Under the pieces are notes generated by a model, which was given only the letters and a program-made list of their open reading frames with translations, searched no databases and had not been told where the DNA came from. The position numbers and the translations under genes are program-made. 64,000 nucleotides of DNA from Vibrio sp. HB236076 (lineage in GTDB: Bacteria > Pseudomonadota > Gammaproteobacteria > Enterobacterales > Vibrionaceae). The stretch spans positions 248,001 to 312,000 of the forward strand of contig NZ_CP162602.1 in the NCBI RefSeq assembly GCF_040957575.1. The letters are read 5' to 3'. Positions 1 through 9,648 of this stretch are shown one piece after another. Position 1 is the stretch's first letter. The number at the start of each line of letters is the position of its first letter.

Positions 1-1155
1 ATAAGTGTCATAGTGGCCAAGAGACAAAAACAGACCACAGGTTTTTTGGTTATTGCTCGGAGGATGGCGATACATCAGCCTTCTCAGTTGCCTGGCTTGT
101 TCAATCATACAGCGGTCTGCCACTAAAAAACCGATCCTCAAGCCAGGAGACAGAGATTTCGATAAACTGCCAACGTATATCACTCGTTGATCGCTGTCTA
201 AGCTTTTTAGCGCTGGCGATGGCCTTTCTTGAATATTGACCTCACTGTCAAAATCATCTTCGATGATCATCACATCGTGTTGCTGAGCAAAATCGAGTAA
301 AGCCTTTCGCCTGTCCATGCTCATGGTGACATTGGTCGGCACTTGATGACTTGGCGTGGTGTAGACATAATCACACGTGGCCATCTCATCACTTAAACGC
401 ACACCGTGATCATCTAATGCTAGGGGAACCACACTGGCGCCTTTTAAAGTCACTATCTGACGAATATCGGGATAACCCGGCTCTTCAACGCCGACGCGCG
501 TCCCGGGGGCCATCAGCATTTCGGCCAATAAGTATAGGGAGTTTTGCGTACCGATTGTGATTAAGATTTCATCGGGTTTAGCCGTGATGCCTCGCTTACT
601 CAACACCTTCGCTTGTAACTGTTTGATCAGCAGTTCGTCATCAACGTCGATGGCGTCCGTGACCCAGTCTTTAATCACCCCTTGGCGTTGGGATAAGCGG
701 CCACATTCTCGCCACTGTGCTAAGGGAAAGAGACTGGGATCAGGCTGACCAAAAATAAATGGGTACGCATAGGTTTGCCAGTCATCGGCGGCTTTGAGTT
801 TGGTCGAGGTACGTAAATTGATTTTAAAGCGCTCTTGCCAGCGTGCTTGACGATCCTGTGATATCGCCCTTTCAGTGGTGAAGGGACGTTGCGCATTGAC
901 GTCATCGTCCATCGCTTTTGCAAAGTAACCACTTCTTGGTTTGGTATAGATATACCCTTCATCGACTAAGCGTTCATAGACCAAAACCACCGTATTGCGC
1001 GACACATTCAGCATCTCGGCCATTTTACGGCACGACGGCAAAGCGTGATCGAGAAACAGACCTTGAGTAATACTCTCAATCAGATATTCGCGAATTTGCT
1101 CTTGTAAACTTCGGTCTTTGCGAAATTGAATATGGATTAAATGATCGCTTTTCAT
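1..1155 (-). CDS. tauR: MocR/GntR-type regulator with aminotransferase fold (TauR-like), 3' end cut by window
   Basis: The reading frame runs from an ATG at 1155 leftward and is still open at base 1, so the C-terminus is missing. The first 70 residues form a GntR winged helix (SCRKMAEMLNVSRNTVVLVYERL). The rest resembles a fold-type I aminotransferase, with the PLP-lysine motif near YVGSLSKSLSPGLRIGF. That architecture defines the MocR family (GabR, PdxR, TauR). It is divergent from a taurine:pyruvate-type aminotransferase, which matches the tauR-tpa arrangement known in Rhodobacter, so I infer that it controls that gene in response to taurine or a related amine with PLP. The family is clear; the TauR label rests on the neighbour. 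Confidence 0.82.
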   Translation of the reverse strand, partial: MKSDHLIHIQFRKDRSLQEQIREYLIESITQGLFLDHALPSCRKMAEMLNVSRNTVVLVYERLVDEGYIYTKPRSGYFAKAMDDDVNAQRPFTTERAISQDRQARWQERFKINLRTSTKLKAADDWQTYAYPFIFGQPDPSLFPLAQWRECGRLSQRQGVIKDWVTDAIDVDDELLIKQLQAKVLSKRGITAKPDEILITIGTQNSLYLLAEMLMAPGTRVGVEEPGYPDIRQIVTLKGASVVPLALDDHGVRLSDEMATCDYVYTTPSHQVPTNVTMSMDRRKALLDFAQQHDVMIIEDDFDSEVNIQERPSPALKSLDSDQRVIYVGSLSKSLSPGLRIGFLVADRCMIEQARQLRRLMYRHPPSNNQKTCGLFLSLGHYDTY

Positions 1156-1193
1156 ACACTTCCATGGTTGATTGTTCCGCGGTGTGGGCCAGT

Positions 1194-1244
1194 ATACTTC
1201 CGAGTTATACCATCAAGGCTCAAACTGTCACCAAAAATACTTCC
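1194..1244. promoter_or_regulatory. Candidate MocR operator: two ATACTTCC direct repeats
   Basis: The 154-bp divergent region contains ATACTTCC at 1194-1201 and again at 1237-1244, 43 bp apart start to start, about four helical turns. MocR regulators such as GabR are known to bind paired direct repeats on one DNA face. The sites lie between the regulator and the aminotransferase. Assignment as an operator is inference. Confidence 0.4.
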
Positions 1245-1309
1245 TGCTGGACCTATGTCTCTTCACCATTATCGCTCTAATGTAACAAAAAATACACGGA
1301 GGTATTAGT

Positions 1310-2677
1310 ATGGACAGACAAGCAATGAACACGCAAGAGCACAAGCAACCCATTTGGTTTCACCTCACTCAACACGCTGCCATGCCAGAGCAAGGCCCGT
1401 GGACCATCACGGAAGGTAAAGGCTTAACCATTTGGGACAGCCAAGGTCGTGAGTTTCTCGATGCCACCTCTGGCGGTGTATGGTGTGTCAATATTGGTTA
1501 TGGCCGTGAGTCAATGGCCAAAGTCATTTATGACCAACTCATCAAACTCAACTACTTTGCCGGCACCGCCAACACAGAGCCCGCCACCGAATTTGCCAAC
1601 CAACTGCTCAGTAAAATGCCGGGGATGAGTCGTGTCTATTTTGCCAGCTCCGGATCTGAGGCCAACGAAAAAGCCTATAAAATGGTCCGCCAAATTGCTC
1701 ACAAGAAATACGGTGGCCAAAAGCACAAAATCTTGTTTCGCGAGCGTGATTACCACGGTTCGACCATTGGCTGCTTGAGCTCAACAGGTCAAGAGCAGCG
1801 CCGTGAACAATACGGCCCTTTTGTGCCGGGTTTTGTCGAGTTTCCTCATTGTTTTGAGTATCGCAGCCAATTTGGCGATGTCGAAGACTATGGCATCAAA
1901 GCCGCACAAGCCTTTGAAGACGCCATTTTACGCGAAGGCCCAGAGACGGTAGGCGCCGTCGTGATTGAACCCATTACCGCCGGCGGTGGTGTCATTACGC
2001 CACCTCCAGGTTACCTCAAAGAGGTTGAACGTATTTGCCGCAAATACCAAGTACTGCTTCACATTGATGAGGTGGTGTGTGGCTTAGGGCGCACCGGAAA
2101 ATGGTTTGGTTATCAACATTATGGCATCCAGCCCGATATTGTGACGATGGCAAAAGGAGTGGCCTCAAGTTACGCCGCGATATCTTGTACCGTCACAACA
2201 GAAGAGGTCTTTGCCCTGCTCAATGACGATGCCACCGACACCCAAGGGTATTTTCGAGATATCAGTACCTTTGGTGGCTGTACGGCCGGCCCCGCTGCCG
2301 CGTTGGAAAATATGCGTATCATAGAAGAAGAAGGCCTCATAGAGAACACCGCTCACATGGGAGAGTACCTCACCGCAGGTTTTAGGGACTTACAGCGAGA
2401 TTTTGACATCATTGGCGATGTGAGAGGCCAAGGCCTTTTACTCGGCTTGGAGTTGGTCAAAGACCGCGTGAGCAAAGCACCGGTTGACGAGTCGGTGACA
2501 GGAAAAATGTGTCAGTTGTGTATGGAGCAAGGGCTGTTGATTGGCCGAACCAATCGCTCGTTTCATCAATTTAACAACACCTTGTGTATTACTCCTGCAC
2601 TAACGATTAATCAGGCACAAGCCGACGAGCTATTATCCAAATTAAGAACCGCGTTTGAAATGCTGACCAGGGTCTAA
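1310..2677 (+). CDS. tpa: Class III aminotransferase, probably taurine:pyruvate aminotransferase
   Basis: A 455-residue PLP enzyme of the omega/class III group. The Schiff-base lysine is K282 in the AKG motif, and the cofactor aspartate is in HIDEVVCGLGRTGKWFG. Stretches such as EPITAGGGVITPPPGY and GYFRDISTFGGCTAGP resemble taurine:pyruvate aminotransferase, which converts taurine and pyruvate to sulfoacetaldehyde and alanine. The start at 1310 has GGAGGT at 1299-1303 about 6 bases upstream; a second ATG lies 15 bases inside. It is divergent from a MocR regulator. No sulfoacetaldehyde acetyltransferase (xsc) is in the window, so the downstream step must lie elsewhere or the substrate could be beta-alanine or another omega-amine. 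Confidence 0.75.
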   Translation: MDRQAMNTQEHKQPIWFHLTQHAAMPEQGPWTITEGKGLTIWDSQGREFLDATSGGVWCVNIGYGRESMAKVIYDQLIKLNYFAGTANTEPATEFANQLLSKMPGMSRVYFASSGSEANEKAYKMVRQIAHKKYGGQKHKILFRERDYHGSTIGCLSSTGQEQRREQYGPFVPGFVEFPHCFEYRSQFGDVEDYGIKAAQAFEDAILREGPETVGAVVIEPITAGGGVITPPPGYLKEVERICRKYQVLLHIDEVVCGLGRTGKWFGYQHYGIQPDIVTMAKGVASSYAAISCTVTTEEVFALLNDDATDTQGYFRDISTFGGCTAGPAAALENMRIIEEEGLIENTAHMGEYLTAGFRDLQRDFDIIGDVRGQGLLLGLELVKDRVSKAPVDESVTGKMCQLCMEQGLLIGRTNRSFHQFNNTLCITPALTINQAQADELLSKLRTAFEMLTRV

Positions 2678-2704
2678 ATTTCTCTTTTTTAACTCCCTGT
2701 CATC

Positions 2705-2751
2705 GAGCGCTGTTTCTAAAGCCGTTTGACGGTTGACAGAATACAGCGCTC
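2705..2751. terminator. Long hairpin between convergent genes
   Basis: GAGCGCTGT at 2705-2713 is perfectly complementary to ACAGCGCTC at 2743-2751, and the pairing extends imperfectly outward. It sits between the convergent aminotransferase and DUF4174 genes. No long U-tract follows on either strand, so it is at best a weak bidirectional terminator or an RNA 3'-end stabiliser. Confidence 0.4.
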
Positions 2752-2767
2752 ATTGACTCATAGAGGG

Positions 2768-3187
2768 CTAATCGGCATCGTGCATCTCGCGTTGTCGCAT
2801 GGGCATCGTATCAATTAATGCAAAGATTTGATTGAGATCGAAAGTTTGGTAACACCCTTTAACACCGCCGTCTTTACCTATCAGTACCACCGGCTGTTTA
2901 CATTGTAAATTTTGCTTATCCAGGCGAATGTCATCGATAGAATGGCCGGTGAAATTGCTGGTTGTGCTTTCCCCTGACAGCAAAAACCAAACCAAGTCTC
3001 TGTCTTTGATCTCTGGTTCGAAACGTTCGAGGTAGTCCAAGATGGCCTGCTGATCTTTGTCGCTGTCAATCAACACAACCCGATATTGCCAAGTGAAATC
3101 CTCTAAGCGAGTCGCCGCTGCGCTGGTTGGGCTCAAACTGATGAGAAATGCTATCGCGATAAATAAAAGCGCAGTGCCTTTGTGCAT
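2768..3187 (-). CDS. Secreted DUF4174 domain protein
   Basis: A protein of about 139 residues starting at the ATG at 3187, which has GGAGT nine bases upstream. This start gives a clean signal peptide (MHKGTALLFIAIAFLISLS, then Ala-rich), so export to the periplasm is expected. The mature part, with the core VVLIDSDKDQQ and a C-terminal IGKDGGVKGCYQTFDL, matches the DUF4174 group, whose role is unknown. It lies just 3' of the flavin reductase-like gene on the same strand, with a 4-base gap, so the two are probably cotranscribed. Confidence 0.72.
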   Translation of the reverse strand: MHKGTALLFIAIAFLISLSPTSAAATRLEDFTWQYRVVLIDSDKDQQAILDYLERFEPEIKDRDLVWFLLSGESTTSNFTGHSIDDIRLDKQNLQCKQPVVLIGKDGGVKGCYQTFDLNQIFALIDTMPMRQREMHDAD

Positions 3188-3191
3188 GATG

Positions 3192-3845
3192 TTACTCCAA
3201 TGGCTTGCCGTTGACACTGAGCTTCGAATGGGGCCGATCGGGTTTGGCATAACTCAACCTGTCTAAACGCTGTGTGCTATGATAACTGTCTAAGCCACTA
3301 ATGGTACTAATGGACAATTTTTCGAGATCAATATACCCATCGTCCATGACGGCCTCACTGTCTACCCAGACCTCTTGAACCTCACCGATGATCATAACCG
3401 TGTCATTAACCGAAATGGGCACCGTTTCAACAAGCTTTAGTCCGACTTTCAGCGGACTTTCTTGGACATAAGGCGCTCTGATAAGATCGCTATAGACTGG
3501 AGTGAGGCCCGTTTGGACAAATTCAGATTGATGCTTGAGATAACGCGCAGAGGTTTGATGTGCTTGCTGGTATAGCTCAGAAGTGACGGCGTTCGCGGTG
3601 AAAAAGCCACTGGCCAAAATGTTTTCTAAGCTGTGTCGCTCTACCGAGTGGGGGCGGCTGATAAAACCTAACATCGCAGGATTCGAGCCCAAATGAATTA
3701 ACGAACTCACTATCGCGACATTTTCACGCCCCTCCGCGTCGCAGCTGCCAATCAAGTTGGCACTTTTAAAGCCCGAAAGAGAATTGATCAACCTCGCCCT
3801 TTGTCTTTTTTCCATGGAATTAAAAATCAATTGATCAAAATACAT
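3192..3845 (-). CDS. Flavin reductase-like FMN-binding protein
   Basis: A 217-residue protein of the flavin-reductase-like split-barrel family. N-terminal signatures are SGFKSANLIGSCDAEGRENVAIVSS, then GFISRP and SLENILASGFFTANAV, the region that holds FMN in relatives. These proteins bind FMN and reduce it or act as flavin-dependent oxidoreductases in the cytoplasm; the partner here cannot be told. It is the first gene of a probable two-gene unit with the secreted DUF4174 protein. The gap before the divergent cyclase gene at 4011 is about 165 bp and presumably holds both promoters. Confidence 0.72.
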   Translation of the reverse strand: MYFDQLIFNSMEKRQRARLINSLSGFKSANLIGSCDAEGRENVAIVSSLIHLGSNPAMLGFISRPHSVERHSLENILASGFFTANAVTSELYQQAHQTSARYLKHQSEFVQTGLTPVYSDLIRAPYVQESPLKVGLKLVETVPISVNDTVMIIGEVQEVWVDSEAVMDDGYIDLEKLSISTISGLDSYHSTQRLDRLSYAKPDRPHSKLSVNGKPLE

Positions 3846-4010
3846 AATTCTACCACTTTCACAGTTACTGATGGCTTATTGATACGTAAGCAAAGTGAAT
3901 TTGGTTTACTGGCTAGTTTTCTCTTTGTCGAACGATGATTTTTTTTATCCATTACCGCTCATTGTCAATTTATCGTCTATTATAAACAAAAAGAACAATA
4001 ACTGAGTGTA

Positions 4011-4985
4011 ATGAGCATGTCGTCTAAACAGAGAATACAACGCTACTACCAACAATGCGATGAATTGCTGGGGTTTGGTGGCCTTGCCTGGTGGTTAATA
4101 GACTTAGACTACAACCCCGAACGGTTTGTGTGTAACCAAATCATGTGTGACGCGTTTAATCTCGATTCTCGACTCGACGAGCACTCTGTGCAACGCACCT
4201 GTCCGATTGCTGGCGATTACAATCAAAATATAGCCATAAAAAACAGCGATAAAGCCAAACGAGTGCTCAACGATTATCAACAATTGCTCAATGGTCAAAG
4301 TCTTGAGTATCACAACCGCTTTCCCTATTACGATCGAGAGAGTGATCAAGTTTTATACTTTAACAGCCGAGCCAAAGCCCTAGTTCGCGACACTTCGGGC
4401 CAGGCAAGGCTGTTGTTAGGGACCATAGAGCAAGAAACCGTGAATGAAACCTTGTATCGCTATGCCACCATCGATGCATTAACCGGACTGAAAAATCGCC
4501 GTGTGTTTGATCAACAACTCAATTTTTTGCTCAAGCTCGCGACACGAGAGCAGCGCTGTCTTTCTCTGATCTTGTGTGATATTGATAATTTCAAATCTTA
4601 CAATGATTGTTTAGGCCACTACGAGGGCGATGAATGCTTAAAACGGGTCGCTCAAACCCTGCAGCACTGTTCATTGACCTGTCATAGTGATGTCGTCTGC
4701 CGATATGGAGGCGAAGAATTCGCATTTATCGTTTACGGTAAGGAAGAGCGGGAAATTGCGATGTTAGCAGAACAAATCCGCGATCAAGTGTATCAACTCA
4801 ACATTCGCCACCCGCGTCATGAAAAAAAACGAGTCACCGTGAGTGTCGGATACACCTGTCTCCTGCCAGGCCAACACTACGACAGCAAAGATTTAATTCA
4901 ATCCGCCGATAAAGCGCTGTACCGCGCCAAATCCCTTGGCCGAAATGCCATCGCCAATGGCAACACGCTTTTCCCTTTTTATTGA
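4011..4985 (+). CDS. Diguanylate cyclase with N-terminal PAS-like sensor
   Basis: A 324-residue soluble protein. Residues 1 to about 150 look like a PAS-type sensor (LAWWLIDLDYNPERFVCNQ). The GGDEF domain follows from about 155, starting with IDALTGLKNRR. The active site is RYGGEEF at residues 231-237, a permitted variant of GGDEF, and the metal-binding DIDNFKSYND segment is intact, so it should make c-di-GMP. The product-inhibition I-site RxxD is CHSD, with the arginine missing, so feedback control may be weak. No membrane segment is visible. It is a single gene followed by a terminator at about 5034. Confidence 0.85.
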   Translation: MSMSSKQRIQRYYQQCDELLGFGGLAWWLIDLDYNPERFVCNQIMCDAFNLDSRLDEHSVQRTCPIAGDYNQNIAIKNSDKAKRVLNDYQQLLNGQSLEYHNRFPYYDRESDQVLYFNSRAKALVRDTSGQARLLLGTIEQETVNETLYRYATIDALTGLKNRRVFDQQLNFLLKLATREQRCLSLILCDIDNFKSYNDCLGHYEGDECLKRVAQTLQHCSLTCHSDVVCRYGGEEFAFIVYGKEEREIAMLAEQIRDQVYQLNIRHPRHEKKRVTVSVGYTCLLPGQHYDSKDLIQSADKALYRAKSLGRNAIANGNTLFPFY

Positions 4986-5033
4986 ATGGGCTTTCTTTTT
5001 ATTAAATTAACTTTCTTTTGTTGAAATAACAGT

Positions 5034-5063
5034 AACCGCGGCGACGAAAAGCAGCGGTTTTTT
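5034..5063 (+). terminator. Rho-independent terminator after the cyclase gene
   Basis: AACCGC at 5034-5039 pairs with GCGGTT at 5054-5059 and runs into a T-tract to 5063. It lies about 50 bases past the stop codon. Confidence 0.6.
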
Positions 5064-5108
5064 ACTGTTGAACCTTTCGAATAACCTAGATAACGGTTAT
5101 AAGAGACG

Positions 5109-5624
5109 TTAATCGGGTATCGCCGAACCAAAATTCGAACAATCTGCGATAAAGTGCGCTTTAGGATGGCGATCTAATATCGCTTCGACGCTCTCTGCTT
5201 GGTGTCTAGCCACGTCAATGATAATGACCACCTCACCGCGGTTGAGATGCTGATCAAATATACCCATTAAATAGCCATCAAACGAACGCCCGACAACGTT
5301 GACTAAAAAAGTCGTCAGCAACGCGACGGCAAGCAATAAGAAAATAGGTAACGCCGGTGCGGCATCAAATAAGTGGCTAAACAGCGTGAGCGCAATAATG
5401 CCAAGGCCTAGCACAACACCGCCTAACAGATAAGCCCGTTTACGCGACGAAACAATGCTGGTTCCCTCTAAGGTGTGACTGCCGTGCAAGTGATGGGTTT
5501 TGATGCCTTTTCTGTCTCGACAAACGACAAAAAAGTGATGGTCATCAATCCCTTTATCATGAACTTCTTTAGAGATCATTTCAGCATCGTCTAAGTCTTG
5601 CGTTACATAATACAATCGCTTCAT
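5109..5624 (-). CDS. Small inner-membrane protein of unknown function
   Basis: A protein of about 171 residues beginning MKRLYYVTQDLDDAEMIS, chosen because the ATG at 5624 has GAGGGTAG upstream; a longer in-frame extension to 5714 lacks one. An N-terminal soluble segment of about 60 residues (DDAEMISKEVHDKGIDDHHFFVV) is followed by two hydrophobic segments (AYLLGGVVLGLGIIALTLF and PIFLLLAVALLTTFLVNVV) and a C-terminal domain ending in VEAILDRHPKAHF. The ends resemble alpha/beta modules that could bind a ligand or partner. I do not recognise a named family. It lies upstream of and divergent from groES. Confidence 0.65.
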   Translation of the reverse strand: MKRLYYVTQDLDDAEMISKEVHDKGIDDHHFFVVCRDRKGIKTHHLHGSHTLEGTSIVSSRKRAYLLGGVVLGLGIIALTLFSHLFDAAPALPIFLLLAVALLTTFLVNVVGRSFDGYLMGIFDQHLNRGEVVIIIDVARHQAESVEAILDRHPKAHFIADCSNFGSAIPD

Positions 5625-5856
5625 CTGTCTACCCTCACCCTGTTTTATCACAATAACTGACACTGTTACGTGCCATAGATGGCAATGATCACTCAAAAGA
5701 AACATAATTAACAAATAGTCAACATTTGAGTATTTGGCAAGTTTTACCTCGCTGACGAATTAGAGGCGCGAACACAGCACTGCTCATTCACCAATCAAAC
5801 CAATCTACCTAAAAAAATTTTTATCGTTCAATAAAAATCTTTTATTAAAACAACAC

Positions 5857-5883
5857 CTTGAACTTTTTTGTCCCCATCCCGAT
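5857..5883 (+). promoter_or_regulatory. Sigma-32 heat-shock promoter of groESL
   Basis: CTTGAA at 5857-5862 is followed after 15 bases by CCCGAT at 5878-5883 (then TT), close to the sigma-32 consensus CTTGAA-N13-15-CCCCAT. A closer CCCCAT at 5872-5877 gives a spacer of only 9 and is less likely. The groES start is about 65 bases downstream. Confidence 0.65.
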
Positions 5884-5952
5884 TTGAGTAGTGAGCCTTT
5901 TTAGCTCTTACTCATTGTTATTTGTATTGATTATCTTTTTAGGAGAAAAATG

Positions 5953-6243
5953 ATGACTCTTCGTCCTTTGAGTGACCGATTAATTGTCGAACGACAAGCT
6001 GTCGAAAATAAATCAGAAGGCGGAATCGTTTTAACCTCACAGTCGTTAAAAAAATCGAACCGAGGCAAAGTCATTGCGGTGGGGAACGGTCGAAAACTCG
6101 ATAACGGTGAGCGAGTAAGCCTTGATGTCAATGTGGGCGATACCGTTTTGTTTAATGATGGCTATGGTGTCAAAACAGAAAAAATCGACGGCTCAGAGTA
6201 TTTGATCCTGTCTGAGCAAGACGTTTTAGCTATCGTAGAATAA
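5953..6243 (+). CDS. groES: Co-chaperonin GroES
   Basis: A 96-residue GroES. It has the family N-terminus ([13 protein letters not shown]), the mobile loop region ([11 protein letters not shown]) and the terminal VLAIVE. The heptameric lid caps the GroEL chamber in the cytoplasm. Two adjacent ATGs (5950 and 5953) are possible; AGGAG at 5941-5945 is 7 bases from the second and only 4 from the first, and alignment with MNIRPL-type starts favours the second. It is 18 bases upstream of groEL, in one heat-shock operon. Confidence 0.93.
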   Translation: MTLRPLSDRLIVERQAVENKSEGGIVLTSQSLKKSNRGKVIAVGNGRKLDNGERVSLDVNVGDTVLFNDGYGVKTEKIDGSEYLILSEQDVLAIVE

Positions 6244-7851
<1,608 letters not shown>

Positions 7852-7871
7852 TAACCGACCATTGTTTACTC

Positions 7872-7907
7872 TCGCGTAAGACAATCAGGTCGCGTAAGAC
7901 AATCAGG
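7872..7907. repeat. Two perfect tandem copies of an 18-bp unit
   Basis: TCGCGTAAGACAATCAGG occurs at 7872-7889 and immediately again at 7890-7907. The second copy supplies the left arm of the groEL terminator, so the duplication created a spare partial arm upstream. Confidence 0.85.
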
Positions 7908-7930
7908 GCCCAAGTGCCCTGATTTTTTTA
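7902..7930 (+). terminator. Rho-independent terminator of groESL
   Basis: ATCAGGGC at 7902-7909 pairs with GCCCTGAT at 7916-7923 around a 6-base loop and is followed by seven T residues. Confidence 0.88.
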
Positions 7931-7963
7931 AATTTAACTACCGTGTGACCTTTAAAAAGTCAC

Positions 7964-8626
7964 CTATGAGTGCCAATCTAACACCACCCAATTCTCTCTG
8001 TCACGGTACGCCCTTAATTGCTGACAGGGGTTAACTAAGTAAACATGATCTGCAAATTCACACAGCGGTAAGTCGTTAATCGAATCGGTATAAAAGTGAA
8101 TGGATTGATAACGCTGAGGTTGCACTGCCAACCAAGATTCTAATCGTTTCACCTTGCCTTCTCGATAACTGGGCACACCGGCTATCTTGGCCGTATAAGT
8201 GTTATCCTTCTCAACAAGATCAATGCCCAATGCATGCTGTATTCCCAGTCGTTTGGCAACCGCCTGAACCAAAAACGCGACGCTGGCAGAAATAATAATC
8301 ATCTCTGTGCCTTGTTGTTTAAGCTGCTCTATCAACGGCTTCGACTGTGTAAATTGCTTAGGCACAATTAAGGTGTCGACACATTCTTGTACCAATGCGT
8401 TAACTTTATCTTTTGGCATACCCGCCAATGGCGCCATTGAGAACGTGAGATACTCTTCCATTTTCATTTGACCTTGGGCGTACAAGGCCATCAAACGCTT
8501 GTCTTGCTCAATAAAATGTGGGTCGGTGACAATGCCCTTTTGCACCAAAAATTGATTCCAAAGCATGGCGCAATCGGCATCAATTAAGGTTTCATCCATA
8601 TCGAAAACGTACAAACTTTGTTCCAT
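7964..8626 (-). CDS. HAD-IB family phosphatase
   Basis: A 220-residue HAD hydrolase of the phosphoserine-phosphatase-like IB class. Motif I is DMDET (nucleophile D9, acid D11), motif II serine lies in IIISAS, motif III lysine in EGKVKRLE, and motif IV is DSINDLP. All catalytic positions are present, and an alpha-helical cap of about 70 residues lies between I and II. It should remove phosphate from a small cytosolic phosphomonoester. It is the last gene of the ABC operon, and its ATG shares one base with the transporter ATPase stop codon (TAATG), so it is translationally coupled. It probably acts on the imported compound or on a product of the hydrolase at 11308. Confidence 0.82.
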   Translation of the reverse strand: MEQSLYVFDMDETLIDADCAMLWNQFLVQKGIVTDPHFIEQDKRLMALYAQGQMKMEEYLTFSMAPLAGMPKDKVNALVQECVDTLIVPKQFTQSKPLIEQLKQQGTEMIIISASVAFLVQAVAKRLGIQHALGIDLVEKDNTYTAKIAGVPSYREGKVKRLESWLAVQPQRYQSIHFYTDSINDLPLCEFADHVYLVNPCQQLRAYRDRENWVVLDWHS

Positions 8627-9648
8627 TATTGAGCGCTCACTGGTTGAATTTCATTGAGATTAAACAACAGCTCTAATTGACTGCCACTCGCCAACAAGCG
8701 CTCTGAAGAACGATTGAGCAAATCCACCGTCAAATGGCAATGCTGTAAATCGACTTGATAGCGAATCACATTGCCCAACAGCTGATGACTGATGACGGTT
8801 GCGAAGTGGGGTTGAGAGATGTGTTGACCATATTGACGCCCCGCCTCTCGCACATAAATAGACTCAGGGCGAATGGCCACTTTACTGTCGGTGGTCAGGC
8901 CGAATAACCTTTGCGCGGTATCCGCGTCGACTAAATTATAATGCCCCATAAAACCGGCAACAAATTCGTTGGCTGGCTGGGTATAAATTTGCTCCGGAGT
9001 CCCCGTTTGCACAATGGCGCCTTGGTTCATCAAAAAGATGCGATCAGACATGATCATGGCTTCTTCTTGGTCATGGGTCACAAAGATCGTCGTCAGGTTC
9101 ATCTCTTTTTGTATGTCGCGAATTTGTTGTCTCAAGTGTTTGCGGATTTTGGCATCGAGCGCAGATAACGGCTCGTCCAATAACAAAATTTTGGGTTTGA
9201 CCACTAACGCGCGAGCTAAAGCAACACGTTGACGTTGGCCACCTGACAACTCATGGGGATAGTGTTTTTCTTTACCTTGTAACTCAACCAGACGAATGAC
9301 ACTGGCGACCTCGCGTTCAATCTCACTAGAGGCCTGTTTTTTCATTTTGAGACCAAAAGCAATATTCTCTGCAACGGTCATGTTGGGAAATAGCGCATAG
9401 GATTGAAACACCATCCCTATCCCTCGCTCTTGAGGGGTATGATGAGTGATAACCTCGCCCGCCACTTGAATTTCACCTTCATCGACCGGCGTCAACCCGG
9501 CCAAGCTGCGAAGCAACGTGGATTTTCCACAGCCACTAGGGCCAAGCAAAGTAATAAATTCACCTTGCTCAATAGAAAACGCAACATGTTGAAATACGGT
9601 GTTATCACCAAAGCGCTTAGTCAATGTATTGGCGGTGACATAGCTCAT
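8626..9648 (-). CDS. ABC importer ATPase (PhnT/PotA-like), organophosphate-type operon
   Basis: A 340-residue ABC ATPase: Walker A GPSGCGKS at residues 36-43, signature LSGGQRQRVALARAL, Walker B ILLLDEPLSALDA, the switch histidine in IFVTHDQEEA, and a C-terminal TOBE-like domain of about 100 residues. It is the cytoplasmic energy unit for the two permeases encoded just upstream. Its start overlaps the stop of the permease gene by 4 bases (ATGA). By gene content it resembles the Salmonella 2-aminoethylphosphonate importer PhnSTUV, but spermidine, iron and glycerophosphate importers share this ATPase type, so the substrate is open. Confidence 0.85.
   Translation of the reverse strand: MSYVTANTLTKRFGDNTVFQHVAFSIEQGEFITLLGPSGCGKSTLLRSLAGLTPVDEGEIQVAGEVITHHTPQERGIGMVFQSYALFPNMTVAENIAFGLKMKKQASSEIEREVASVIRLVELQGKEKHYPHELSGGQRQRVALARALVVKPKILLLDEPLSALDAKIRKHLRQQIRDIQKEMNLTTIFVTHDQEEAMIMSDRIFLMNQGAIVQTGTPEQIYTQPANEFVAGFMGHYNLVDADTAQRLFGLTTDSKVAIRPESIYVREAGRQYGQHISQPHFATVISHQLLGNVIRYQVDLQHCHLTVDLLNRSSERLLASGSQLELLFNLNEIQPVSAQ

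Noticed and set aside
5872..5877. CCCCAT as the groESL -10
   Set aside because: The spacer to CTTGAA would be only 9 bases; CCCGAT six bases downstream gives a normal 15.
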